The notes under the pieces were generated by a model. That model saw nothing but the letters and a program-made list of their open reading frames with translations, was not told the origin of the DNA and ran no database searches. From Anaerolineales bacterium (GTDB lineage Bacteria; Chloroflexota; Anaerolineae; Anaerolineales; JABWBV01), in NCBI GenBank assembly GCA_027019845.1, contig JALUWE010000535.1, positions 1 to 25,480 of the forward strand: a stretch of 25,480 nucleotides of DNA, written 5' to 3'. Below, one piece after another: positions 1 to 7,394 of the stretch. Position 1 is the stretch's first letter, and each line of letters begins with the position of its first letter. The translations under genes and the position numbers were made by a program.

Positions 1-1
1 G

Positions 2-196
2 ATCGCCTACATTGTGGACATCAACCCGCGCAAACAGGGGAAATTCGTGGTCGGGCTGGGGCAGGAGATCGTCCCGCCGGAATTTTTGCGCCAATACCGG
101 CCCGAGGTGGTGATCATCATGAACCCCAATTACCGGGAGGAGATCGCCGGGCAGTTGGCGGAATTGGGCGTGCAGGCCGAAATCCTGCTGGCGTAA
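2..196 (+). CDS. SAM-dependent C-methyltransferase, C-terminal fragment (5' end outside window)
   Basis: Only the last 64 residues are present. The reading frame is open from base 2 to the TAA at 194-196, so the GTG at 14 is an internal valine and not a start. The visible part has the pattern VDINPRKQGKFVVGLGQEIV, then PPEFLRQYRPEVVIIMNPNY and REEI. This matches the C-terminal Rossmann-like domain that follows the methyltransferase core in sugar and NDP-hexose C-methyltransferases (the Methyltransf_14 type). In that family the domain follows a zinc-binding N-terminal module and a SAM-binding core, neither of which is in the window. The role, probably deoxysugar or cell-surface glycan methylation, is inferred from the family. 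The next gene, a cytochrome, starts 129 bases downstream and gives no functional link. Confidence 0.8.
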   Translation: MAYIVDINPRKQGKFVVGLGQEIVPPEFLRQYRPEVVIIMNPNYREEIAGQLAELGVQAEILLA

Positions 197-325
197 GAAA
201 TCGCCCAAAAATGGCCGGAAGGGGTGGCATTTTCGATGAATTTGAAGTAAGATTGTGGTATCTGTCACAAGAGAGACCGCGGTTCGGCGGTCAAAGGAGA
301 ATCCCAAATTCGAGGAGAATGAAAA

Positions 326-772
326 ATGTCACATCGAAAAAAACTCACCCTTCTCACCCTGTTCGTGTTACTCGCGCTGGCGCTGGCAGCCTGTGGCGGC
401 GGCACCGCCGGTGGCGGCGAGGGCGGCGGCGCAAACGGTGGCGAAGAAGCTGCCAGCACAGTGGGCGATGCCGCGGCCGGGAAAGCGCTCTTTGAGCAAA
501 GTATGCTCGGCTCTCAGCCGGGGTGCATCACCTGCCACTCCCTGGAGCCGGACGCCGTGATCGTCGGCCCCTCGCTGGCCGGGATCGGCAGCCGCGCGGC
601 CACCCGCGTGGAGGGTATGTCCGCCGAGGAGTACATCCGCCAATCCATCGTCGAACCGGATGCCTACGTGGTCGAGGGCTTCGACCCGGGGGTGATGGTT
701 CAGGTGTTTGGCGAGGAATTGAGCGAACAGCAGATCAACGATCTGGTGGCGTACTTGTTGACCTTGAAGTGA
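326..772 (+). CDS. lipoprotein monohaem c-type cytochrome
   Basis: This 148-residue protein has a lipoprotein signal: a basic start (SHRKK), a hydrophobic stretch and a lipobox ending LAAC, with the lipidated cysteine at residue 23. A flexible Gly/Ala/Glu linker (24-52) follows. The haem-binding motif CITCH lies at 67-71, and Met124 (in DPGVMVQVFG) is the likely distal axial ligand. The C-terminal helix SEQQINDLVAYLLTLK is typical of class I cytochrome c. It should sit on the outer face of the cytoplasmic membrane and carry electrons, probably to a terminal oxidase or alternative complex III; the partner cannot be told from the neighbours. GAGGAG about 8 bases before the ATG supports the start. 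Transcription ends at the hairpin at 790-821. Confidence 0.9.
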   Translation: MSHRKKLTLLTLFVLLALALAACGGGTAGGGEGGGANGGEEAASTVGDAAAGKALFEQSMLGSQPGCITCHSLEPDAVIVGPSLAGIGSRAATRVEGMSAEEYIRQSIVEPDAYVVEGFDPGVMVQVFGEELSEQQINDLVAYLLTLK

Positions 773-789
773 TCGAAGACCAAAAATCG

Positions 790-823
790 AAAAGCCCCCG
801 GTGAACATGCCGGGGGCTTTTTT
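790..823. terminator. bidirectional rho-independent terminator
   Basis: A 12-bp perfect inverted repeat, AAAAGCCCCCGG (790-801) and CCGGGGGCTTTT (810-821), has an 8-base loop and a T run on the plus strand. The A run on the left arm gives a T-rich tail on the minus strand too. It therefore serves both the cytochrome gene (plus) and thrS (minus), which converge here. Confidence 0.93.
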
Positions 824-836
824 CTGATCCGTGCGT

Positions 837-2639
837 TCAGACGCCGTCCTGAATGTCCTTCTCCATGCGGGCGATCAGTTCAGGCACGGGCATGGCGGGC
901 AGCCGTTCGCCGGAGCGCAGCCGCGGGGCGACCGTGCCGCTTTCCATCTCCCGATCCCCGACTACCAGCATGTAGGGGATTTTTTGCTTTTGCGCGTCGC
1001 GAATTTTGGCGTTCATGCGGTCGCTGCTGTCGTTGACTTCGACGCGCAGGCCGGCGGCTTTCATCTGTTCGGCCACCTGGCGGGCGTATTCGTTGTGCCG
1101 GTCCGCGATGGGGATCAGCACCGCCTGCACCGGGGAGAGCCAGACCGGGAAGGCCCCGGCAAAGTGCTCGATCAGCACAGCCATGAATCGCTCGGTGGTG
1201 CCGGTCACGGCGCGGTGCAGCACCACCGGGGTGTGTTCTTTGTTGTCCTCGCCCACGTAGGTCAACCCCAGGCGCGCGGGCTGGATGAAATCCACCTGGA
1301 TGGTGGAGAGCTGCCACTCACGGCCTAGCACGTCTTTTGCCATGAAGTCGGCTTTGGGCCCGTAGAAGGCGGCCTCGCCGGTGGCTTCGTAGTAGTCCAC
1401 GTTGTTGGCTTCCAGCGCGGCGCGCAAGGCGGCCTCGGCCTGCTGCCATTTTTCGTCGTCCTGCACGTATTTGCCGCCCTCCCCGCGCAGGGACAGGCGC
1501 ACGCGGTAGTCCGTGAATCGGTAGCGGCCCAGCACTTCTTTGATCAGCTTCAGATCGAGGGAGAATTCGCTCTCGATCTGGTCGGGGGTGCAGAAGGTGT
1601 GGCAGTCGTCCTGGGTGAGGGCGCGGACGCGGGTCAGGCCGCTCAGTTCGCCGGTTTTCTCGTAGCGGTAGAGGGTGGCGAATTCGGCAAAGCGCAAGGG
1701 CAGCTCGCGGTAGGAGTGCCGCCCCATTTCGCGGTACAGGGTCATGTGGCTGGGGCAGTTCATCGGTTTGAGGCGGAAGCGGTTGTTGCCGTCTTCCATC
1801 ACCGGGAACATGGAGTCGCGGTAGTTGTCGTAATGGCCGGAACGTTTATACAGGTCTTCTTTGACCAGGTGGCCGGTCCAGACGTGCTGGAAGCCGTATT
1901 TTTCCTGGGTTTTGCGCACGTAGGATTCCATCAGGTGGCGCAGCATCTCGCCTTTGGGGGAGAAGAGCGGGACACCGGGGCCGATGTCTTCGGAGAAGTA
2001 GAACAGGCCGAGTTGTTTTCCGATGCGGCGGTGGTCACGTTTTTTGGCTTCCTCCAGCCGCCAGAGGTATTCTTCCAGTTCCTGGGCGGTGCGCCAGGCC
2101 GTGCCGTAGACGCGCTGGAGCATGGGGCGCTTTTCGTCCCCGCGCCAGTATGCCCCGGCCACGTTCATCAGCTTGATGGCGGAGGGGTTGATCTGGCCGG
2201 TGTGTTCGACGTGCGGGCCGCGGCACAAATCGGTGAAGGTGTCGTGGGTGTAGAAGGAAATCTCGACCTGCTCGCCGGTGGGGTTGCCGTATTCGTCTAC
2301 GCCGCCTTTTTCCAGGCCTTCGATCAGTTCGAGTTTGTAGGGCTGGTCTTTGAACTGCGCTTTGGCTTCTTCCGCGCTCACCACGGTGCGTTGGAAGGGG
2401 TGGCGGCCAGCGATGATCTGGCGCATACGCTTCTCGATGGCGGGGAAATCCTCCGGGGTAAGCTGCCGCGGCAGCTCGAAATCGTAGTAGAAGCCGTCCT
2501 CGATGGGCGGCCCGATGGCGATTTTGGCCTCGCCGGGAGGGAACATCTCCATGATGGCCTGCGCCATGATGTGCGCGGCAGAGTGGCGAATGCGGTAAAG
2601 CTGCGATTCTTCGTAACGTTCTTCTTTTTGTTCGGCCAT
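837..2639 (-). CDS. thrS: threonyl-tRNA synthetase lacking the TGS domain
   Basis: A class II aminoacyl-tRNA synthetase that charges tRNA-Thr in the cytoplasm. At 600 residues it is about 40 shorter than the usual enzyme, and the deficit is N-terminal: the protein opens directly on the editing domain. Editing-site motifs are HSAAH (19-23) and CRGPH (139-143). The catalytic core shows KPMNCPSHM with zinc ligand Cys295, the motif 2 region LYRYEKTGELSGLTRVR (323-339), His347 in DDCHTF, and motif 3 LHRAVTGTTERF (474-485) with His475. The spacing of Cys295, His347 and His475 matches the E. coli zinc site. The anticodon-binding domain fills about 500-600. The start is firm: AGGAGGTG lies just upstream, and an in-frame TAA 24 bases above the ATG excludes an upstream TGS extension. 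Expression is controlled by the T-box leader at 2811-3080. Confidence 0.97.
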   Translation of the reverse strand: MAEQKEERYEESQLYRIRHSAAHIMAQAIMEMFPPGEAKIAIGPPIEDGFYYDFELPRQLTPEDFPAIEKRMRQIIAGRHPFQRTVVSAEEAKAQFKDQPYKLELIEGLEKGGVDEYGNPTGEQVEISFYTHDTFTDLCRGPHVEHTGQINPSAIKLMNVAGAYWRGDEKRPMLQRVYGTAWRTAQELEEYLWRLEEAKKRDHRRIGKQLGLFYFSEDIGPGVPLFSPKGEMLRHLMESYVRKTQEKYGFQHVWTGHLVKEDLYKRSGHYDNYRDSMFPVMEDGNNRFRLKPMNCPSHMTLYREMGRHSYRELPLRFAEFATLYRYEKTGELSGLTRVRALTQDDCHTFCTPDQIESEFSLDLKLIKEVLGRYRFTDYRVRLSLRGEGGKYVQDDEKWQQAEAALRAALEANNVDYYEATGEAAFYGPKADFMAKDVLGREWQLSTIQVDFIQPARLGLTYVGEDNKEHTPVVLHRAVTGTTERFMAVLIEHFAGAFPVWLSPVQAVLIPIADRHNEYARQVAEQMKAAGLRVEVNDSSDRMNAKIRDAQKQKIPYMLVVGDREMESGTVAPRLRSGERLPAMPVPELIARMEKDIQDGV

Positions 2640-2658
2640 AGTGGCACCTCCTGACAGT

Positions 2659-2793
2659 ACTTACGCAGTTGAGACCTCACAGGTCTACTACCACACGATG
2701 CAGGAAGATTTTACCCAAAATCGATTGCATCCGGGCATCTCCATGCGCTTTGAGACCTGTGAGGTCTGGGTGTGACTTTTCAAGTGCGTAAGT
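2659..2793. repeat. MITE-like dispersed repeat, copy A (135 bp)
   Basis: It begins ACTTACGCAGTT and ends AAGTGCGTAAGT, so the ends form an imperfect inverted repeat. Inside lies a perfect 14-bp inverted repeat: GACCTCACAGGTCT (2673-2686) against AGACCTGTGAGGTC (2753-2766). Related copies are at 9373-9481 and, inverted, at 19060-19181. No protein is encoded. It sits between the T-box terminator and the thrS ribosome binding site, so every full-length thrS transcript runs through it. Confidence 0.85.
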
Positions 2794-2810
2794 CCTACTC
2801 CTGATTAACC

Positions 2811-3080
2811 AAAAAACTCTCGCCCGTTCTGGGGCGAGAGCGAATCACTCACGCGGTTCCACCCAGATTGAACGGCTTTCGTGCGTGAAAACTGTTCATC
2901 TCGTTGGGGCCGGTAACGGGGCCAGCCGTTTCCCTTACTGGGCAACTGCCGTTGGGGGTCACGCTCGCGGGGGGTTTTCGCCGGGGGAGGTTGGGGGAGG
3001 CTTTCAGCCTGCGGCCTCCGTTCTCTTTCAACGCCCGGGCCGGCTACTCGTCCCGGTCATCGCGGTTGGGTGAGATTGTA
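2811..3080 (-). promoter_or_regulatory. T-box riboswitch leader of thrS with intrinsic terminator
   Basis: Read on the minus strand, the leader carries the canonical T-box TGGGTGGAACCGCG (plus-strand 2852-2865). A terminator hairpin follows, CTCTCGCCC with GGGCGAGAG (2817-2840) and a T6 tail (2811-2816). Stem I elements are recognisable: a GATGA/GA kink-turn (about 3052-3064 against 2962-2970), the AGTA of the specifier loop (3045-3048), the AG bulge (AGAGA), and the distal hairpin GGAGGC/GCCTCC with loop CGCAGGCTGAAA (2996-3019). Folding puts GAAAACC opposite AGTA, so the specifier codon is most likely ACC (2973-2975), a threonine codon. The TGGA of the bulge would pair with a UCCA tRNA end. 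By family knowledge, uncharged tRNA-Thr stabilises the antiterminator and lets thrS be transcribed. Confidence 0.94.
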
Positions 3081-3085
3081 GGGGT

Positions 3086-3091
3086 ATTATA
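3086..3091 (-). promoter_or_regulatory. -10 box for the T-box/thrS transcript
   Basis: A perfect TATAAT on the minus strand is embedded in CGGGTATAATACCCC. A start site near 3079 would place +1 just before Stem I of the T-box. No good -35 hexamer is visible at 16-18 bases. The box lies 106 bases below the stop of the upstream cyclase gene, so thrS has its own promoter. Confidence 0.7.
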
Positions 3092-3196
3092 CCCGATTTT
3101 CGGGCACCGGGAGTAAACCCGCAAAAGAGGGGATGTGCTTGTACTGAACACGGCGAGGTGCTCCACACAAGTAGGGGCCGGGAAATGTAAAGGAAT

Positions 3197-6100
3197 TCAT
3201 CCCCCCGCCATTTGGCGGGCTGCGTCGAGCAAAGGCCTGGCGCCCAATCGCTCGAAAATCGAGCTGGCCTGGTGGAGGTACTCGCGACGTTGGGGGTGGC
3301 CGGGTGGCAGGTGACGGGCAATTTCCAGCAGCGTAATTCCTTCCTGGTACGTCATATTCAGTTGGCGAGCGGCAGCCAGGCTTTTTTGCCAGGATTTGAG
3401 CGCCTTTTTCGGCCGGCCGGAGAGCCAATGATACAGGCCGTTCCAACGTTCGAGATAAGGTTTGCCAATCGGAAAGGTGAAGGCGAACAGGCGCAGGGAG
3501 CGCATGACTTTGCGGGCATCTTTTGGCAGCCCGGCGGTCTGTTCGTCTGTCAGGCCATTGGTTTCTCCCGCTTCCCAAAGGCGCAAAAACGCCTCGACGA
3601 CACCGGCATACCCCTCGATAATAAAGTGCGAATTCGGGCGGGTATTTGCCAGAGCGTGGCTGGCTTGTTGGGCTCGGGAATAGGCGCGTTGCCACACGCC
3701 CTGCCGGGCATGCACCGCGGCCAACAGGCCGTAGGTGTAAATCATCATATTGACGTCTGCCTGTCCGATCTGCTCTAACAGAGGGAGCAATTCATCCATT
3801 TTCTGGAAGGCTGTCTCGGTCTCCCCGAGGGCCAGCAGGTTTTCGATCTGGCCGAGTAAGGCATAGCCCACTGCCTGGGCATCATCACGCTTCCGGGCCA
3901 GCGGCAGCGCTTTTTCTCCCCATTGCACGCCTTGCTCGAATTCGCCCATGTGGTATAGGGTTTCGATCAACAGGGTGATGTTTTGTCCTTGCCGTCTCAG
4001 GTCACCGAGAGTTTCACTTGCTCGTTCTCCTTTGAGTAAATAGGCTTTGGATGCTTGCCATTCCCCAATCGAAGCCGAATACAGCCCGGAGGTCAGATGT
4101 ACCCACGTTTCGGCGTTCAGTTGGCGGCTTTTGGCGGCGGCCTGCTGCGCGCGGAGGCGAAAGCTGCGCGCAACCGGGTGCAACATGGCAATCCCCATAA
4201 CGGCGGACAGCGTTCCGTAGGCGCGCGCCATCTCCGGGTAGGCGCCGTATGCCTCAGCGAGGTGGAGCAAGCGCATATCGTAGTACAGCATGTATGCCGG
4301 CTGGTTGACGTAGTAATACAATTCCCCCAGCCGCTCCAGGGCCAGCAGCAGATCGCTCCGCACGGCTTCCGGTGGGTTCCGCCCCATCCACTTCTTGCCT
4401 GGCAGGCGTGAACCGGCGCGCCGTATAAGCTCCTTCAGCAAATGAAGGATGGCCTGAAAGCTGCTGCCGGGCACATATTCGCCGATCAATGCCAGCCCGT
4501 TCTCCAGGTTTTGGCGCGCTTCCGACAGACGCCCCAACCCGACATGTGCTCGCCCGATTTGTAGTAGCCAGCGGGCGCGGATGGCGGTGTCTGTGGGGTA
4601 GCCGTTTTTTGCGTCCAGTTCCAGCGCCTGGTTGAGGAAGTTCAACGCTTCCTGGTTAGCGAAGCTTTGCAAAGCCTGCTCTGCGGCTTTGGATAGGTAA
4701 TACAACGCTTTCTCGACTCCGTTAGCATTCACCCAATGATAGGCTAACAGGGGGTAGTATGGCGCCAGGTTGTCTGCATAGGTGCGTTCATACCATTCGG
4801 CTACGTTGTGATGCAGTTCCTTTCGTTGGGAGAACAGCATCAGGTTGTAGGCCACTTCCTGCGTGATGATGTGTTTGAATACATATCTCAAGTCGGATTC
4901 GGACCATTCCGACAGGATCAAATCGTACTCTTCCAATTCCTGAATGTATTGGGCGAGCAAGGGTTTTTGCTCGTCCACCGGGAAAATGGCGACCAGGATG
5001 CTCAAGGCGAACAGCCGCCCGATCACACTGGCGACTTTGATCGCCAGTTGCTGTTCTGTGCTCAGGCGGTCGATGCGCCGGGTGATCACGCCTTCGATGG
5101 TGCGCGGAAAGGGGACGGCCTCCAGGTCGATGCCGGGGGCCAGGCGGCATTCGCCATCCACGATCTCGATATAGCCGGCATCTCGCAGCGCGAAGGCCAG
5201 TTCTTCGCTGAAAAAGGGGTGTCCCTCGGCGCGTTCGTGAATCAGCCGGCAGACCGCCTCCGGCAGGCTGCGCACCCCCAGTCGCTGGCAGATCAGCTGC
5301 TCGGTGTCGTCAGCGGGCAGGGCTTCCAGACGCAAATAACGCTCGCCTGCCAGATGGATCAAACGGGTGTACTCCGGGGGCGTGGGACCGGTGAACCGCC
5401 GGGAAACGATGTACATCCCCATTTCTGGCACCTGTTGGGCCACTTCCAGCGCCAGGGACCAGGAGGCAGAATCCAGCCAATGGGCGTCTTCCAGAATCAG
5501 CACCTTGGGGGATTGAGCCACATAATTTTGCAACACCCGGACAAGCAGGGTACGAGTGTTGTTGGCGCGCACTTCGCCGTCCATCTCCGCGGTCAGCTCG
5601 TTGTCTTCCCATTGCAGGGGCAACACCTCGTTCAGCAACGGTGCCAGCCGCAACAATTCCTGATCGTTTTGGAGTTGGCTTAAAATACGGTTTTTGAGGG
5701 TTTCGTGAGAGCCGTTCGCATCCAGCGATCTCGCGTCCAGGTCAAAAATCTGCCGGAATACAGGTTCCCAGGCGTGGTAGCGGCTGCCTTGCTCGATAGC
5801 GCGACCCGCCCCGAGCAGGGTGGGTATGCCCAGTGTTTTGGCCTGTTCCAGCACGAAATCAACCAGGCGAGATTTTCCGATCCCGGCCTCCCCCTCGATC
5901 ACCGTCACCCCCCCCTTGCCGCCACGCAACATGCGTTGCAACTGTGCCGCGATCTGGGTACGCTCCCGCTTGCGTCCGACGATCTCGATAGCCGGCCGTA
6001 CTGAGGCCTCCGACGGCCCCAGGGGACGGTAAATTGCCACTTTTTCCCGCCTGCCTTTCACCCGGATCGGGGCAAGCTCCTCGAAAGCGACCTGATTTCT

Positions 6101-7300
6101 GGCGGAGCGGTAAGTTTCTACATCGCAGAGAATATCGCCGGACGCTGCTTGCATCAGCCGGGCTGCCAAATTGATGGCGTTGCCGGTCAAGTTGTACTCC
6201 TGGCGGGTTTCAGAGCCAATGGTGCCGCATAAAACACGGCCCGAGCTGATGCCAATCGAGCTTTGCCAGCCGCTTTGTTGTAAACGGGCGCGCATCTCTA
6301 GAGCTGCCAGAACGCCCCGTGCGGGATCATCCTCATGCGAAAAAGGCGGCAAACCCAAAACACACACCAGGTTTACGCCCTTCTCATCGACATTGATGGT
6401 GTTAACACTGCCTTCATAGCGGTACAACACGGTCTGCAAAGAGCGGAAGACCTGATGCGCCTGTTCCAATGACAGGTTGTCTGCCAAATTTGGCAGATTG
6501 ATGAAAATAATGGTTACGTTGCGCATCTCCGGCAAAAAACCGGACTGCATCACGCTCAACCGGTTGAGCACCACGCCCGGAATATAGGCGCGCAAACCCG
6601 GCTCCATCTCCGGCGAAAGGGGCGGGCGGGGGCGAGCCAGGGGTTGGTCTACGGGTTGTGCAGCAATTAAGCGGTAAAAGCCGGGGGCGAACTCTTCGGC
6701 CTCACACAAATCTCCGACCAGCTCCCACATACTGCTTCCAAGAATGATCTGGCCCGGGCTGGCCTGGGTTTCCGCCAGGCCGACTTCGTTCATCGCTTCG
6801 CCGGCAATGAAAAATTCCCAGCGGTTGAACACCCCGCCCAGCTGCGCGACAAACACATCCCCTGCGCTGAGAGCGATTTTCAGCGACAGCGTACCATCTT
6901 CGGTTTCGTAATTGTGGAGGGTCTCTTGAATGATCTGGCTGCAGGTGAGCGCCTGGTGAGCCAGGGTCGGCAAATCGGTATCATCTTGTTCCTCCGGCCA
7001 AATGGCGATCAGCCCATCGCCCGCAAACCTGAAAATGTCCCCGCCGTAGTGTCGAAGAATATCTATCAGTTTGCCGAAATAATCCTGGAGGATGTGGTTT
7101 AACTGCTCGATTCCCAGCGGGCCTTTTTGTGCCAGCCGTTCGGTGAGCGGGGTGAACCCGGAAATGTCCGCAAACAGCAGGATGCTCCTGAAGTTTTCGG
7201 AGTTGGGTTCCCTGACCGGGACGGGATTTCTGGCGATCCGGCGGATGATCAGATCAGGGACATAACTGGCGAGCAGCTGGAGAGTTTGGTGAGCAGACAT
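3197..7300 (-). CDS. soluble-adenylyl-cyclase-like protein: two class III cyclase domains, STAND/AAA ATPase, TPR repeats
   Basis: This 1367-residue cytoplasmic protein has the architecture of mammalian ADCY10. Cyclase domain 1 (about 37-215) keeps both metal-binding aspartates, Asp45 in LLFADISGFT and Asp95 in FAGDG, but lacks the catalytic Arg (GEAMNEVGLAE). Cyclase domain 2 (about 260-428) is the complement: the first metal Asp is replaced (IIFINLPNL), while Lys307 (DEKG) and the transition-state pair Asn377/Arg381 (NAINLAAR) are present. One composite ATP-cyclising site is therefore expected at the domain interface. A P-loop NTPase follows, with Walker A GEAGIGKS (470-477) and Walker B LILEDAHWLD (601-610). 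The rest, from about 850, is TPR-like helices ending near 1350. Cyclic AMP production is inferred; an ATP-sensing regulator with a weak cyclase is the alternative. A TATAAT lies 8 bases before the ATG and no Shine-Dalgarno is visible. Confidence 0.88.
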   Translation of the reverse strand: MSAHQTLQLLASYVPDLIIRRIARNPVPVREPNSENFRSILLFADISGFTPLTERLAQKGPLGIEQLNHILQDYFGKLIDILRHYGGDIFRFAGDGLIAIWPEEQDDTDLPTLAHQALTCSQIIQETLHNYETEDGTLSLKIALSAGDVFVAQLGGVFNRWEFFIAGEAMNEVGLAETQASPGQIILGSSMWELVGDLCEAEEFAPGFYRLIAAQPVDQPLARPRPPLSPEMEPGLRAYIPGVVLNRLSVMQSGFLPEMRNVTIIFINLPNLADNLSLEQAHQVFRSLQTVLYRYEGSVNTINVDEKGVNLVCVLGLPPFSHEDDPARGVLAALEMRARLQQSGWQSSIGISSGRVLCGTIGSETRQEYNLTGNAINLAARLMQAASGDILCDVETYRSARNQVAFEELAPIRVKGRREKVAIYRPLGPSEASVRPAIEIVGRKRERTQIAAQLQRMLRGGKGGVTVIEGEAGIGKSRLVDFVLEQAKTLGIPTLLGAGRAIEQGSRYHAWEPVFRQIFDLDARSLDANGSHETLKNRILSQLQNDQELLRLAPLLNEVLPLQWEDNELTAEMDGEVRANNTRTLLVRVLQNYVAQSPKVLILEDAHWLDSASWSLALEVAQQVPEMGMYIVSRRFTGPTPPEYTRLIHLAGERYLRLEALPADDTEQLICQRLGVRSLPEAVCRLIHERAEGHPFFSEELAFALRDAGYIEIVDGECRLAPGIDLEAVPFPRTIEGVITRRIDRLSTEQQLAIKVASVIGRLFALSILVAIFPVDEQKPLLAQYIQELEEYDLILSEWSESDLRYVFKHIITQEVAYNLMLFSQRKELHHNVAEWYERTYADNLAPYYPLLAYHWVNANGVEKALYYLSKAAEQALQSFANQEALNFLNQALELDAKNGYPTDTAIRARWLLQIGRAHVGLGRLSEARQNLENGLALIGEYVPGSSFQAILHLLKELIRRAGSRLPGKKWMGRNPPEAVRSDLLLALERLGELYYYVNQPAYMLYYDMRLLHLAEAYGAYPEMARAYGTLSAVMGIAMLHPVARSFRLRAQQAAAKSRQLNAETWVHLTSGLYSASIGEWQASKAYLLKGERASETLGDLRRQGQNITLLIETLYHMGEFEQGVQWGEKALPLARKRDDAQAVGYALLGQIENLLALGETETAFQKMDELLPLLEQIGQADVNMMIYTYGLLAAVHARQGVWQRAYSRAQQASHALANTRPNSHFIIEGYAGVVEAFLRLWEAGETNGLTDEQTAGLPKDARKVMRSLRLFAFTFPIGKPYLERWNGLYHWLSGRPKKALKSWQKSLAAARQLNMTYQEGITLLEIARHLPPGHPQRREYLHQASSIFERLGARPLLDAARQMAGG

Positions 7301-7308
7301 GATACCAG

Positions 7309-7314
7309 ATTATA
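7309..7314 (-). promoter_or_regulatory. -10 box giving a near-leaderless cyclase transcript
   Basis: TATAAT on the minus strand ends 8 bases before the ATG of the cyclase gene, so transcription would begin at or next to the start codon. A second TATAAT lies at 7325-7330 and could give a short leader of about 15-20 bases. Neither has a clear -35. Confidence 0.5.
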
Positions 7315-7394
7315 TCAAGGCCTAATTATAACACTCAGCTTTCAAGCTCGTTGTGCCAGGTCACTTATGCCCCCGACCAAAAGGAGTTCTGGGG

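Noticed and set aside
275..292. GACCGC/GCGGTC hairpin upstream of the cytochrome gene
   Set aside because: Only a 6-bp stem without a T run; not distinguishable from chance in high-GC DNA.
1599..2654. 351-codon open frame antisense to thrS
   Set aside because: Shadow of thrS; low-complexity Val/Gly/Phe/His composition and no family similarity.
2849..3031. 60-codon minus-strand frame within the thrS leader
   Set aside because: The sequence is fully explained by T-box Stem I and antiterminator elements.
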